Made by a program: the position numbers and the translations under genes | Shown here: positions 10,289 to 19,419 of the stretch, piece by piece | Position numbering within the stretch: the first letter of the stretch is position 1 | How the letters are laid out: every line of letters begins with the position of its first letter | Assembly: GCA_021851875.1 (NCBI GenBank) | Contig: JAJZQI010000012.1 | Span: forward strand, 24,082 to 88,081 | Origin: Pseudomonadota bacterium | GTDB taxonomy: Bacteria; Pseudomonadota; Gammaproteobacteria; Burkholderiales; JAJZQI01 | Length of the DNA: 64,000 bases | Reading direction: 5' to 3' | The notes under the pieces: generated by a model | Told to the model about the DNA's origin: nothing | What the model saw: only the letters and a program-made list of their open reading frames with translations | Database searches by the model: none

Positions 10289-12115
10289 ATGAATCGTTAT
10301 CCCCTGTGGAAATATATTGTCATCGCCGTGGCCCTGGTCATCGGTTTCCTTTACACCTTGCCCAATTTCTTCGGCGAGGTGCCGGCCGTGCAGATTTCGC
10401 CGGTGCGGGCCGGGACCAAGTTGCCGGCCGCAGCGCTGGGAACGGTTGAAACCGATCTGAAGGCGGCCAACATCGGCTACCGCGGTATCGAGGCCGATAC
10501 CTCTACCTTGAAGGTGCGCTTTGACAATACCGATGCGCAGTTGAAGGCCAAGGATCTGCTGCAGGATAAGTTGGGCGCCGATTACGTGGTGGCTCTCAAC
10601 CTGCTGTCCGCCTCGCCGTCCTGGCTGACCGGCATTCATGCCCTGCCGATGTATCTGGGTCTGGATCTGCGCGGCGGCGTGCACTTCCTGCTGCAGGTGG
10701 ATATGAAAGCCGCGCTGGCCAAGGCGCTGGAACGCAATGTCAACGATATCCGCAGCGATCTGCGCGAGAAGAAAATTCGTTATTCCGGTGTCGCTGCCAG
10801 CGGTCAGCAGATCGTCGTCAAGTTTGGCAGTGCGGCCGACCGCGACAGTGCCGACGGCGAATTGCGCAAGCAGTTCCCGGATCTGGTGGTCAATAAGCTG
10901 GACGATGCAGAAGGACCGAAACTCGCCGCCGTGCTGTCGCCCGTGGCGCAAAAGAAAATCAGCGACTACGCGCTGCAGCAGAACATCACCACGCTGCGTA
11001 ACCGCGTGAACGAGTTGGGCGTGGCCGAGCCGATCATTCAGCAGCAGGGCGCCGATCGCGTGGTGGTGCAGCTGCCGGGCGTGCAGGATACCGCCAAGGC
11101 GAAGGAAATTCTCGGCCGCACCGCGACGCTGGAAGTCCGCATGGTGGACGAGGACAACTCCGGTCCGGCCACTTTGCAGGCGGCCATGAACGGCAATGTG
11201 CCGTTCGGCGACGAGTTGTATTACGAGCGTGACGGCGCCCCCATGCTGGTGAAAAAGCAGGTGGTGCTGACCGGCGAATACATTTCCGACGCTGCCCCCG
11301 GCTTCGATGGCCAGACCGGCCAGCCGGCCGTGCATGTGTCGCTCAACGGCTCCGGCGCGCGCATCTTCAAGGAAGCCACCCGTGCCAACGTGGGCAAGCG
11401 CATGGCGATTCTGCTGATCGAAAAGAACCACACCGAGGTGATTACCGCGCCGGTGATCCGCGAAGAGATCGGCGGCGGCCGGGTGCAGATTTCCGGCATG
11501 ATGAACGTGGAAGAGTCGCGAGACATTTCCCTGCTGCTGCGCGCCGGTTCGCTGGCGGCGCCGATGGATATCGTGGAAGAGCGTACCGTCGGCCCGTCCA
11601 TGGGGGCGGAGAATATCTCCAAAGGCTTCAATTCCAATATCGGCGGCTTTATCGCCATCGCCCTGTTCATGATGATGTATTACCGCTTCTTCGGCATGAT
11701 CTCCACCGTGGCGCTGGCATCCAACGTGCTGTTCCTGGTGGCCATCCTGTCCATGCTGCAGGCCACGCTGACCTTGCCGGGTATGGCGGCGATTGCGTTG
11801 ACGGTGGGTATGGCGATTGACGCCAACGTGCTGATCAACGAACGGATCCGTGAAGAGCTGCGTAACGGCAACTCGCCGCAGGCGGCCATTCATGCCGGCT
11901 ACGAGCGTGCATTTTCGACCATTCTGGACTCCAACATCACCACCTTTATTGCCGGTGTGGCGCTGTTCTGGCTGGGCTCCGGCCCGATCCGCGGTTTTGC
12001 CGTGGTGCTGTGTCTGGGTATTCTGACCTCGATTTTCAGCGCCGTAATGGTGTCGCGTTCGCTGGTGAATCTGACCTACGGCCGCAAGGCGCGTCTGGCC
12101 AAAGTGGCGATTTAA
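10289..12115 (+). CDS. secD: Protein translocase subunit SecD
   Basis: 608 aa inner-membrane RND-like protein that uses the proton gradient to pull proteins across the membrane with SecF and SecYEG. There is one N-terminal helix (residues 6-24), the conserved LGLDLRGGVHFLLQVD at the start of the periplasmic P1 domain, a large periplasmic region to about 440, then five C-terminal helices with GMAIDANVLINERIREEL (the proton-conducting Asp in helix 4) and FSTILDSNITTFIAG. Full length, 19 bases upstream of secF. Confidence 0.97.
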   Translation: MNRYPLWKYIVIAVALVIGFLYTLPNFFGEVPAVQISPVRAGTKLPAAALGTVETDLKAANIGYRGIEADTSTLKVRFDNTDAQLKAKDLLQDKLGADYVVALNLLSASPSWLTGIHALPMYLGLDLRGGVHFLLQVDMKAALAKALERNVNDIRSDLREKKIRYSGVAASGQQIVVKFGSAADRDSADGELRKQFPDLVVNKLDDAEGPKLAAVLSPVAQKKISDYALQQNITTLRNRVNELGVAEPIIQQQGADRVVVQLPGVQDTAKAKEILGRTATLEVRMVDEDNSGPATLQAAMNGNVPFGDELYYERDGAPMLVKKQVVLTGEYISDAAPGFDGQTGQPAVHVSLNGSGARIFKEATRANVGKRMAILLIEKNHTEVITAPVIREEIGGGRVQISGMMNVEESRDISLLLRAGSLAAPMDIVEERTVGPSMGAENISKGFNSNIGGFIAIALFMMMYYRFFGMISTVALASNVLFLVAILSMLQATLTLPGMAAIALTVGMAIDANVLINERIREELRNGNSPQAAIHAGYERAFSTILDSNITTFIAGVALFWLGSGPIRGFAVVLCLGILTSIFSAVMVSRSLVNLTYGRKARLAKVAI

Positions 12116-12134
12116 GGGTAAAGGGAATACAGTC

Positions 12135-13073
12135 ATGATCGAGTTTTTCAATATCAAAAAAGACATTCCCTTCATGCGCTACGCGCGCGTGACCACCCTC
12201 ATTTCGCTGTTGACGTTTATTCTGGCGGTGTGGGCGTTGTGGGCCAAGGGCTTGAATCTGGGCGTGGACTTCACCGGCGGTACGGTGATGGAAATCAGCT
12301 ACAGCCAGCCGGCGGATATCCCCGGCATCCGCACGACGCTGGAAAAGATGGGCCTGAAGGACGTGGCGGTACAGAACTTCGGTACCTCGCGCGACGTGCT
12401 CATCCGCCTGCCGCTGAAAGAGGGGACCACCAGCGCCAAATTGTCCAACCAGGTGATGCAGAACCTGCATGTGGCGCACGGCGATGCCCAGCTCAAACGC
12501 GTCGAGTTCATCGGCCCGCAGGTCGGCAAGGAACTGTATGACAACGGCGCGCTGGCATTGCTGGTGGTGGTGCTGGGCATCATGGCCTACCTGGCGGTGC
12601 GGTTCGAGTGGCGCTTCGCCATCGCGGCCATCATCGCCAACATGCACGACGTGGTGATCATCCTCGGCTTCTTCGCCTTTTTTCAGTGGGACTTCTCCAT
12701 CACCGTGCTGGCGGGCGTGCTGACCATTCTAGGCTATTCCGTGAATGAATCGGTGGTGGTGTTCGACCGGATTCGGGAAAACTTCCGCAAACTGCGCAAG
12801 GCGACGGTGCCGGAAATCATCGACAATGCCATTACCCGTACCATGTCGCGTACCATCATCACCCACTCGATGACCCAGTTGATGGTGCTGTCCATGCTGT
12901 TCTTCGGCGGCGAGGCGCTGCATTACTTCGCCCTGGCGCTGACCATCGGTATTCTGTTCGGTATCTACTCCTCCGTGCTGGTGGCCAGCCCGATCGTGCT
13001 GTGGCTGGGCGTGTCGCGCGAGGACTTCGTCAAGGCGGAGAAGAAGGACAACGAAGCGGAGGTGTTGCCGTGA
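12135..13073 (+). CDS. secF: Protein translocase subunit SecF
   Basis: 312 aa partner of SecD. It shows the N-terminal helix, the GVDFTGGTVMEI motif opening the periplasmic domain, and five C-terminal helices with GYSVNESVVVFDRIREN and NAITRTMSRTIITHSMT. The length is typical. A weak AAAGGGAA ribosome site lies before ATG. The stop overlaps the GTG start of the next lipoprotein gene (GTGA), so that small gene is translationally coupled. Confidence 0.97.
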   Translation: MIEFFNIKKDIPFMRYARVTTLISLLTFILAVWALWAKGLNLGVDFTGGTVMEISYSQPADIPGIRTTLEKMGLKDVAVQNFGTSRDVLIRLPLKEGTTSAKLSNQVMQNLHVAHGDAQLKRVEFIGPQVGKELYDNGALALLVVVLGIMAYLAVRFEWRFAIAAIIANMHDVVIILGFFAFFQWDFSITVLAGVLTILGYSVNESVVVFDRIRENFRKLRKATVPEIIDNAITRTMSRTIITHSMTQLMVLSMLFFGGEALHYFALALTIGILFGIYSSVLVASPIVLWLGVSREDFVKAEKKDNEAEVLP

Positions 13074-13474
13074 AGGTGAAACTGGGTGGGCTGTTGCTGC
13101 TATCGCTGCTGTCGTTGACAGGTTGCGATTACATGAATCAGGCAATGGGTGTGCCCACCCAGGCGGAAAGCCGCGCCATCGGCTCAAGCTGCCGCCAGGT
13201 GGGACGCTCGCTGGAAGACTGCTATGCGCGCGCGCCCAAGGCGAACAAGGCGGATATTTACGCCGGCTGGAAGGAAATGGACGGCTACATGCGCGACAAC
13301 AACATCTCGACCATGCCCTTGCCGGATGATCATGCGGTAGAGGATAACCCCGCTTCCGCGGCAGCCGAGGCCGCATCGGCTCCAGCGTCGGCCGCTTCGG
13401 CGCCGGCTGCATCCGCTGTCAAGGCGGCCGACCGTGCCGCCAAGTCAGACGGCAAGAACGACGCCAAACACTGA
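13070..13474 (+). CDS. Small lipoprotein with Ala/Ser-rich tail, coupled to secF
   Basis: 134 aa from a GTG start that overlaps the secF stop by 4 bases. It has a signal peptide with lipobox LSLTGC (Cys near 19). The mature part begins DYMNQAMGVPTQAESRAIGSS and contains two further Cys (SSCRQVGRSLEDC) that may form a disulfide. The final 40 residues are Ala/Ser/Pro-rich repeats, low complexity. I do not recognise the family. Its place behind secDF suggests an envelope role but does not prove one. Confidence 0.7.
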   Translation: MKVKLGGLLLLSLLSLTGCDYMNQAMGVPTQAESRAIGSSCRQVGRSLEDCYARAPKANKADIYAGWKEMDGYMRDNNISTMPLPDDHAVEDNPASAAAEAASAPASAASAPAASAVKAADRAAKSDGKNDAKH

Positions 13475-13499
13475 GCCCGCGGGCGGAAAGTCATCATTG

Positions 13500-14141
13500 A
13501 TGTTGCTCGGTATGTTGATGGATTATGTTCTGCATGTGGATAAATATCTGCTCATCCTGCTGGCCGAATATGGGCCATGGATTTACGGCATGCTGTTTCT
13601 GATCCTGTTCATGGAAACCGGACTGGTTGTCACCCCCTTCCTGCCGGGCGATTCCCTGCTGTTCGTGGCCGGTACGCTGGCGGCTACCGGCCATATGGAT
13701 ATCTGGCTGTTGTTCGTGTTGCTGATTACCGCAGCGATTACCGGCGACGCCCTGAATTTCTGGATCGGCCGCCTGGTTGGAGAGCGCGCCTATCGCTTGC
13801 CCGATACCCGCTGGTTCAAGCAGGCCTACCTGCAAAAGACTCACGATTTTTATCAGCGGCACGGCGGCAAAACCATCATCATCGCCCGCTTCATGCCCAT
13901 TGTGCGCACTTTCGCCCCGTTTGTGGCCGGCATCGGCGGCATGGTCTATCTGCGCTTTTTCGCCTTCAATGTGGTGGGCGGCGTGCTGTGGGTGGGCAGC
14001 TTCCTCGCCGGCGGCTACTTCTTCGGCAATGTGCCGGCAGTAAAAGAAAATCTTACGCTGATGATTTTCGCCATCATCATCGTGTCGATCATGCCGGGGG
14101 TGATTGCCTATCTAAGGCACAAGCGGGGGAGTAGGGAGTAG
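13500..14141 (+). CDS. DedA family membrane protein
   Basis: 213 aa polytopic membrane protein of the DedA superfamily, several members of which act as undecaprenyl-phosphate or phospholipid flippases. Signature segments: GMLFLILFMETGLVVTPFLPGDSLLFVAG (the conserved E-x3-P-x-P-G-D/E), AAITGDALNFWIGRLVG, RHGGKTIIIARFMPIVRTFAP (conserved R..P.vR) and FNVVGGVLWVG. ATG at 13500 is preferred over an upstream one at 13434 because the family starts close to the first helix. The last codons (encoding GSRE and the stop) lie inside the heptamer array that follows, so the C-terminal tail is repeat-derived. Confidence 0.9.
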   Translation: MLLGMLMDYVLHVDKYLLILLAEYGPWIYGMLFLILFMETGLVVTPFLPGDSLLFVAGTLAATGHMDIWLLFVLLITAAITGDALNFWIGRLVGERAYRLPDTRWFKQAYLQKTHDFYQRHGGKTIIIARFMPIVRTFAPFVAGIGGMVYLRFFAFNVVGGVLWVGSFLAGGYFFGNVPAVKENLTLMIFAIIIVSIMPGVIAYLRHKRGSRE

Positions 14142-14273
14142 GGAGTAGGGAGTAGGGAGTAGGGAGTAGGGAGGCGCGGTTACAATTTACCCACTACCCA
14201 CTACCCACTACCCACTACCCACTACCCACTACCCACTACCCACTACCCACTACCCACTACCCACTACCCACTA
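14127..14273. repeat. Paired heptamer tandem arrays (GGGAGTA x6, then CCCACTA x12)
   Basis: Six exact GGGAGTA copies (14127-14168) run from the dedA coding end, followed by a 21-base unique spacer (14169-14189) and twelve exact CCCACTA copies (14190-14273). The two arrays have opposite purine/pyrimidine strand bias. The units are not exact reverse complements, though long imperfect foldback is possible. It fills the gap between dedA and a convergent gene. Confidence 0.95.
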
Positions 14274-14281
14274 CCCCAGAA

Positions 14282-14641
14282 TCAATGCAGCTCGCTCGGA
14301 TCCGGCCTGCTGGCTTCCAGGTCAAAAGCTTCATCTACCGCGCTGATCAGTTCCCCGATCAGTCGATAGGCATGGATATCCCCGTCGTCCCCCATCAGTT
14401 TGAGCCGCATGGGCCCCAGCGCGTTGATCAGGGCGGCCCGTTCCACCGGTTGCTCCGCATCGGTAATGCGGCACCAGTCCAGCATGAGCTTGAGCATTTC
14501 GGCCAGCATCTCGTCCGGGTGTTTCTCGTTGGCAAGCAGCTCCAGCGTGTGGCTGGGGGAATCGACCAGAATAGGGCGTTGCAAGATGTTTTGCAGGAAC
14601 AGCAGCAGTTTGGCGAAGGTCATTTTGGCTTGAATTGTCAT
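14282..14641 (-). CDS. Conserved-looking hypothetical protein, 119 aa
   Basis: No recognised domain, signal peptide or membrane helix. Predicted mostly alpha-helical with an acidic character (DEMLAEMLKLMLDWCRITD, ISAVDEAFDLEA). Codon use matches its neighbours, which supports a real gene, but no ribosome site precedes either ATG (14641 or the in-frame 14623). It is divergent from the rhodanese gene with a 46-base gap, and its end abuts the heptamer array. Confidence 0.6.
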   Translation of the reverse strand: MTIQAKMTFAKLLLFLQNILQRPILVDSPSHTLELLANEKHPDEMLAEMLKLMLDWCRITDAEQPVERAALINALGPMRLKLMGDDGDIHAYRLIGELISAVDEAFDLEASRPDPSELH

Positions 14642-14687
14642 GAATATGGTGCAATATTAGACTGGTCTGATAAATGGGGAAAGCATA

Positions 14688-15500
14688 ATGAGCCAGTGGT
14701 CTTATGTCGTCGAACCGGAAGAACTGCAAAAGAGGCTGGGCGAAGCCAGTTTACTGGTAGTGGACATGTGCTCGCCGGAGCGCTACGCGGCCGGGCATGT
14801 GCCGGGCGCGGTGCATCTGGAATATTCCCGCATCGTGGCCAAGCGCGAGCCGACCGTCGGCTTGCTGCCCGCCCCGGCTGCCTTGTCCGCCGTGTTCTCA
14901 AGTCTTGGGCTGACGCCGGATACGCAAGTGGTGGCCTACGATGACGAGGGCGGCGGCAAGGCCGCGCGCCTGCTGTGGACGCTGGATGTGGTCGGTCATG
15001 ACAACATCAGCCTGCTCGATGGCGGCATTCTGGCCTGGGAGGCCGAGGGCCGTCCCCTGTCGCAAGAGCCTGTTGCAGCCAAGGCCGGGCATTACGAAGT
15101 AACCGCTTACAAACGCGCCACTGCAACGGCGGACGAGATCATGCCAAAGTTGGGTGCGGCCGGTTTTTGTGTGCTCGATGCCCGCAGCCCGCTGGAGTTC
15201 GCCGGTCAGAAGCAAACCGATGCAAAAGCGGGGCATATGCCCGGCGCCGTCAACATCGAGTGGACTTCACTGATGGACCGGAACAACCACCTCAAGCTGT
15301 TGCCGCAGGCGCAGATCCGCGCCCGACTGGAAGAAAACGGCATCACCCCGGACAAGGAGGTGCTGGTGCATTGCCGCAGCCACCACCGTTCGGCGCATAC
15401 CTATATGGTGCTTAAATCGCTTGGCTATAAGAACGTAAAAGGTTATCCTGGTTCCTGGTCCGATTGGGGCAACCGTCCGGATACGCCGGTCGAGGTGTAG
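14688..15500 (+). CDS. Two-domain rhodanese (thiosulfate/3-mercaptopyruvate sulfurtransferase type)
   Basis: 270 aa with two rhodanese modules. The N-terminal one (about 5-130) is inactive and carries the family blocks SLLVVDMCSPERYAAGHVPGA and LLDGGILAWEAEGRPL. The C-terminal one (about 145-270) carries the active loop VHCRSHHRSAHT, with the catalytic Cys near 229, and LDARSPLEF. The loop CRSHHRS is not the CGSGVTA of classical mercaptopyruvate sulfurtransferases, so the physiological acceptor is uncertain. The protein is cytoplasmic (no signal). Confidence 0.88.
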   Translation: MSQWSYVVEPEELQKRLGEASLLVVDMCSPERYAAGHVPGAVHLEYSRIVAKREPTVGLLPAPAALSAVFSSLGLTPDTQVVAYDDEGGGKAARLLWTLDVVGHDNISLLDGGILAWEAEGRPLSQEPVAAKAGHYEVTAYKRATATADEIMPKLGAAGFCVLDARSPLEFAGQKQTDAKAGHMPGAVNIEWTSLMDRNNHLKLLPQAQIRARLEENGITPDKEVLVHCRSHHRSAHTYMVLKSLGYKNVKGYPGSWSDWGNRPDTPVEV

Positions 15501-15503
15501 TTT

Positions 15504-15974
15504 TCAGAGGTGGCAACCGCCCCGGCCGTGTTTTTCCAGGTAGCGCTGATGATATTCTTCGGCGCGGTAGAAGGTCGGGGCGGGCAGAATTTGCGTCACA
15601 ACCGGCTCGGCAAAGCGGCCGGAGCGATCAAGCGCTTCTTTCGATGCGCGGGCGAGTTGTTCCTGCGCCGGTGTGTGAAAGAAAATCACCGAGCGGTACT
15701 GCGTGCCGATGTCCGGCCCCTGGCGATTCAGCGTGGTGGGGTTGTGCATGCCCCAGAACAGGTTGAGCAGGGTGTCATAGCCCACGCGTTGAGGATCATA
15801 AGTCACCTCCACCACCTCGGCATGACCTGTCGTATCGGTACAGACATCGCGGTAACTCGGGTTGTCCAGCTGGCCGCCGGCATAGCCGGAGACGGCGTCG
15901 ATCACGCCTTCCTGCTGGCGGAAGCGGTCCTCCACTCCCCAGAAACAGCCTGCGCCAAACGTTGCTTTTTCCAT
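15504..15974 (-). CDS. msrA: Peptide-methionine (S)-S-oxide reductase
   Basis: 156 aa enzyme reducing the S-epimer of methionine sulfoxide in oxidised proteins. The catalytic motif [10 protein letters not shown] (Cys near 10) and the [15 protein letters not shown] and [12 protein letters not shown] blocks are present. There is no C-terminal resolving CxxC, so recycling probably relies on other Cys residues. ATG at 15974 has AGGAGG 7 bases upstream and overlaps the stop of the upstream VirK-like gene by one base (TGATG). The complementary msrB is separate, near 22 kb. Confidence 0.95.
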   Translation of the reverse strand: MEKATFGAGCFWGVEDRFRQQEGVIDAVSGYAGGQLDNPSYRDVCTDTTGHAEVVEVTYDPQRVGYDTLLNLFWGMHNPTTLNRQGPDIGTQYRSVIFFHTPAQEQLARASKEALDRSGRFAEPVVTQILPAPTFYRAEEYHQRYLEKHGRGGCHL

Positions 15975-16891
15975 CACTTGACCTCCTGTGTCAGGGCGCT
16001 GCCGATCTGGCCGCGCAGATCGGCCAGCAGGGCATAACGCCGAGTATATTCCGCGCGCTTTTTGCTTTCCACTTCCTCAATCGGTTTGTGATGAATCTGT
16101 TCCGGCAGGGCATAAACCGAGGCATCAAGCGATGTGGCGCCCAGTTCCTGCCAGAAGGTGTTGTAGTCGGCCTGGAAGTCCTTGCGATAACGCCAGTGGT
16201 TGTAGATATGCGCTTCCTTGCTGACCGCCTGGACCTTGCCGATGCCGCTGCGCCGGGCCAGCTCCATGACGGCTTCCACCACCAGTTTTTTCGGAAACAA
16301 GCCATGGCAGGCCTTGGTGGCTTCCTTGATGATCGCATGGTCACGGCTCTGGCGGGGGCCTTGCAGTCCGCCGATCAGCAGGGTGGGCTGGCCGTTATGC
16401 AGATAGAAGCTGAAGGTGGTGACGGCCAGCGTGTTGCCGGCGGCATCCATCATGCGCAGGGACAGTTCGCCCTCTTTTTCAAAGCTGTGCTTTTGCGTCA
16501 ATACAACAGAGTAGTTTTTGTCGTTTTTGCCGGCCAGCAGCGCCAGCAAAATATCCTCGTCTGCCAGCAGGCAAGTATGCATTGCGGGGGCGAACAGCTG
16601 TTGTTGCAGCGTGTAGTGGTCAATCAGTACGGTCAGGCGGCGGGCCGTGCCCATCGATTGCATGAGATAAGGCCGGTGCAGCTTGCTGGCAATGCGCGGG
16701 CGGCGGCGCACAAACTCGAGGCGCTGCGGTTCGTCGGCAATAAAGTCCAGCCAACGCAGCGTATAGGGCAGCGTCAGCAATCCGCGGGCGGCAAATTTGA
16801 GCCGGTTCTTGGTCTCGTCAAATGTGTCCAGGCGGGAAAAAGCGCCGCTGGTCAGTTGCGCAAACAGGCGGGTGGCTCGGGGGTAATTCAC
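15974..16891 (-). CDS. VirK/YbjX family protein (DUF535)
   Basis: 305 aa, no signal peptide. Features of the family: [13 protein letters not shown], a central [15 protein letters not shown] segment, [37 protein letters not shown] and [20 protein letters not shown]. YbjX/VirK proteins are linked to surface-protein export and resistance to cationic peptides in enterobacteria; the molecular activity is unknown. The start is GTG (16891) without a clear ribosome site. It is translationally coupled to msrA. Confidence 0.85.
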   Translation of the reverse strand: MNYPRATRLFAQLTSGAFSRLDTFDETKNRLKFAARGLLTLPYTLRWLDFIADEPQRLEFVRRRPRIASKLHRPYLMQSMGTARRLTVLIDHYTLQQQLFAPAMHTCLLADEDILLALLAGKNDKNYSVVLTQKHSFEKEGELSLRMMDAAGNTLAVTTFSFYLHNGQPTLLIGGLQGPRQSRDHAIIKEATKACHGLFPKKLVVEAVMELARRSGIGKVQAVSKEAHIYNHWRYRKDFQADYNTFWQELGATSLDASVYALPEQIHHKPIEEVESKKRAEYTRRYALLADLRGQIGSALTQEVK

Positions 16892-16966
16892 GTTGGCTTG
16901 TTAGGGTCATTCTTCGGGTCGCCCAGCATAGCACTGAATGGTCTGGCCGGTAAGACTGACCGTTCC

Positions 16967-16997
16967 AAAAAATACAGGCCCGCCGAGGGCGGGCCTG
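16967..16997 (-). terminator. Terminator of the EF-hand gene
   Basis: Minus-strand CAGGCCCGCC-CTC-GGCGGGCCTG followed by TATTTTTT. It lies 20 bases after the stop of the EF-hand gene. Confidence 0.88.
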
Positions 16998-17016
16998 ATT
17001 CCGGCAACCACAAGAA

Positions 17017-17460
17017 TTACTTTGCCGTGGTGGCAGAGGCCGGCGCTGCGGCAGTCTGGTTACGCATCGGCATATTGCCTTGCATGCCCTGTGCTTTGCC
17101 CTGGCCGAATGCCTTCAGTTCTTCCTGGCTCAGCTGGCCATCCTTGTTGCTGTCGATGGCGTCGAAATTGCTGCTCAGGCGCGGCATGGATTGCGCTTCC
17201 GGTTTACTGATCATGCCGTCGCCGTTGGTGTCGCCGGGCATTTTGCGGGCGCCGGTGCTGCCGCCATTTTGCTGGCTGCGCTGCTCCATGCGCTGCATGA
17301 AACGCTCGCGCATGGCGGCGCGGCTGTTGGTGCTGCCGGTGGCGGCTGGAGCGGCGGCGGTAGCGGAAGCGGAGGCCGCTTCGGTGGCTGCATCGGCCAT
17401 GACCGGCAGGCTGGTGGCGGCAATGGTCAATGCGATAAGTACGGTGTGCAGTCGTTTCAT
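17017..17460 (-). CDS. Secreted EF-hand calcium-binding protein
   Basis: 147 aa with a cleavable signal peptide (MKRLHTVLIALTIAATSLPVMADA). Two EF-hand loops are present: DTNGDGMISKPE (about 77-88) and DSNKDGQLSQEE (about 103-114), both with the standard D-x-N/D-x-D-G-x-I/L spacing. The flanks are low complexity (Ala/Ser/Thr-rich and Gln/Met-rich). It probably binds calcium in the periplasm; the partner is unknown. A CAGGGAAG ribosome site precedes ATG. A similar small secreted gene follows upstream on the same strand. Confidence 0.85.
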   Translation of the reverse strand: MKRLHTVLIALTIAATSLPVMADAATEAASASATAAAPAATGSTNSRAAMRERFMQRMEQRSQQNGGSTGARKMPGDTNGDGMISKPEAQSMPRLSSNFDAIDSNKDGQLSQEELKAFGQGKAQGMQGNMPMRNQTAAAPASATTAK

Positions 17461-17485
17461 GATGTCTTCCCTGATTAAGTGATGA

Positions 17486-17839
17486 TTATTGAGCCGGTTG
17501 CGATGCGGCGCCGGTGGTGCGGGTCACGTCGTTGTGTTTGGCAGAGTAAATGTCCTTGCTGGCGGATATTTGCTGCTGGCGCAGGCTCTGGCGTTCCTGC
17601 TGCGTCAGTTGACCATCCGATTTGTACTGATGCTCCTGCTGGCGAATGGATTTTTGCTCTTGCGCCAGCGATTTGGCCTCATCCTTGGTCAGGGCGCCGG
17701 AGCGGGCACCTTGTTTGACGCGCTGGTGCTGGTCGTATTGGTGCTGATTAATACGCGGATCATGTGTTTTACGCTGAGCGTAGTCGGCCTGGGCGGTGGT
17801 AGTGGCCAGCAGGGCAATGGCAAGCAGTGCATATTTCAT
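17486..17839 (-). CDS. Secreted Gln-rich hypothetical protein
   Basis: 117 aa starting at ATG 17839 (MKYALLAIALLATTTAQADY, signal peptide, cleavage after AQA) with GGGAGAT upstream. The mature part is highly charged and Gln-rich (QHQYDQHQRVKQGARSGALTKDEAKSLAQEQ), predicted helical. Two segments, GALTKDEAKSLAQEQ and GQLTQQERQSLRQQQ, look like repeated degenerate EF-hand-like units, similar in plan to the neighbouring EF-hand protein. The gap to that gene is 25 bases, so they are probably one operon. Confidence 0.75.
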   Translation of the reverse strand: MKYALLAIALLATTTAQADYAQRKTHDPRINQHQYDQHQRVKQGARSGALTKDEAKSLAQEQKSIRQQEHQYKSDGQLTQQERQSLRQQQISASKDIYSAKHNDVTRTTGAASQPAQ

Positions 17840-17924
17840 CCTGATATCTCCCGAGTTGAGTGTATGGATTGCAGGCGCCTGCATCCTAAACGCCGTTCAT
17901 GACAGCCGGGTTGACAGAATGGTA

Positions 17925-18593
17925 TTACATTGGAATTTTGCGCGCCAGCGTGACGCCGTCGCCGATGGGGATCATGCTGAGCTCAATGTCGCTACGCTGA
18001 CTGATCGCCTCGTTGAAACGGCGAATGGCGCGGGTGGTCGGGTCGGTAACCGACTCGTCAGCCACCTTGCCGTCCCACAGCACGTTGTCCACGGCGATCA
18101 GGCCGCCCGGACGCAGCAGTTGCATGCAGGCGTCGAAATAGGGGATGTAATTCTGTTTGTCTGCATCGATGAAGGCGAAATCGAATTCGTCGCGACGATT
18201 CTCCTCGATCAGCTGCTGCAGGGTCTTCAACGCAGGGGCAATGCGCAAGTCGATCTTGTGGGCAACGCCGGCTTCCTGCCAGAACGGCTGGCCTATGGCC
18301 ACCCAATCGGCATTCACATCGCAGGCGATCAGCCGGCCGTCATCCGGCAGCGCCAGCGCGACGGCCAGCGCACTGTAGCCGGTAAACGTGCCGATTTCCA
18401 GCGTTTTGCGCGCGCCCGTCAGACGGATCAGCATGGCCATGAACTGCGCCTGTTCCGGCGCGGTCTGCATGTTGCCAAACGGGTGCGCCAGGGTGGCTTC
18501 GCGCAACCTGCGCATGACCTCCGGTTCGCGCAGGGAAACATTGAGCAGGTAATCGTATAGCGGCGGGGTGATTTGCAGGGTCTGACGGCTCAT
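17925..18593 (-). CDS. Class I SAM-dependent O-methyltransferase (caffeoyl-CoA/catechol type)
   Basis: 222 aa. Motifs of the O-methyltransferase 3 family: KTLEIGTFTGYSALAVALAL (SAM-binding motif I), LIACDVNADW, DFAFIDADKQNYIPYFD (metal-binding Asp) and GGLIAVDNVLWDGKV (the DNxLW signature). It uses a divalent metal to methylate catechol-like hydroxyls; the substrate is unknown. ATG 18593 overlaps the stop of the upstream CinA-like gene (ATGA). Confidence 0.9.
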   Translation of the reverse strand: MSRQTLQITPPLYDYLLNVSLREPEVMRRLREATLAHPFGNMQTAPEQAQFMAMLIRLTGARKTLEIGTFTGYSALAVALALPDDGRLIACDVNADWVAIGQPFWQEAGVAHKIDLRIAPALKTLQQLIEENRRDEFDFAFIDADKQNYIPYFDACMQLLRPGGLIAVDNVLWDGKVADESVTDPTTRAIRRFNEAISQRSDIELSMIPIGDGVTLARKIPM

Positions 18594-19327
18594 GAGGCAT
18601 TTAGTCCAAGATGGGTTAATTCGGTCAGCATGGTGTGTTTGGCGGCATCCACGCGATGCGTCTGCCCCTGCACGGAAAGTTCCACCCATTTGCCGTCGGT
18701 ATCAATGTGCGGCAGGCTGGCAAAACGCAAATCGGGGTAGTCCCGTGTAATGCGCTGCATCAGCGGCATCAGGTCGCTCTCCGCCGTGTCCCGTACAATC
18801 AGCGTCGCACTGGCCTCCGGCAAGGTGCGGGTCAATTTGGCATAGTGCGTGTCCATCACCCACTCGAACATCGGCCACGCCATCATGGGAAAGCCGGGCA
18901 GAAAATGATGGTCGGCCAGCTTGAAACCGGGAATGCGGTTATATGGGTTCGGTATCAGACCGGCTCCCTGCGGCAGGTCGGCCATCAGGATACGGGTCGG
19001 GTAAGCGCCTGCGCCGAACTGCGCCTCGATTTCCGCTACCGCACCGGGGTGGCGGCTCATGCTGACGCCGGCCGCAAGCGCAGCACAGCGACGGGTGTGA
19101 TCATCCGGTGTGGCGCCCACGCCGCCGCAGCTGAAGACAATATCAGGCGCTGCCATGGTTTGCTGCAGCGTTTCGACAATCTGCCCCGGGTTGTCGCCGA
19201 TGATCCGGCACCATGCCAGCTCCAGCCCGCGCAGCGCCAGGGCGTCGATAAAGTGCGAGAAATGCTTGTCCCGCCGTTTGCTGGAAAGAATTTCATCGCC
19301 GATGATGATAAGACCGATAGCAGGCAT
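18590..19327 (-). CDS. Molybdopterin-binding domain protein, CinA N-terminal type
   Basis: 245 aa with the MoCF/MogA-like fold: GLIIIGDEILSSKRRDKHFSH at the N-terminus, then IVFSCGGVGATPDDHTRRC (the GGxG(A/T)TxDD motif) and LPGFPMMAWPMFEWV. This is the family called competence/damage-inducible protein A N-terminal domain; the nicotinamide-nucleotide amidase C-terminal domain of full CinA is absent. The biochemical role is uncertain. It is the first gene of a coupled pair with the O-methyltransferase. Confidence 0.85.
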   Translation of the reverse strand: MPAIGLIIIGDEILSSKRRDKHFSHFIDALALRGLELAWCRIIGDNPGQIVETLQQTMAAPDIVFSCGGVGATPDDHTRRCAALAAGVSMSRHPGAVAEIEAQFGAGAYPTRILMADLPQGAGLIPNPYNRIPGFKLADHHFLPGFPMMAWPMFEWVMDTHYAKLTRTLPEASATLIVRDTAESDLMPLMQRITRDYPDLRFASLPHIDTDGKWVELSVQGQTHRVDAAKHTMLTELTHLGLNAS

Positions 19328-19419
19328 GGGTGGATTTGGCGCAAATGCCAGATGGTTGCAGTGAGGGTTTTATAGTATAAAGGATTTGCATCATTGATTC
19401 AGAGCGGGCGGTCTGATAC

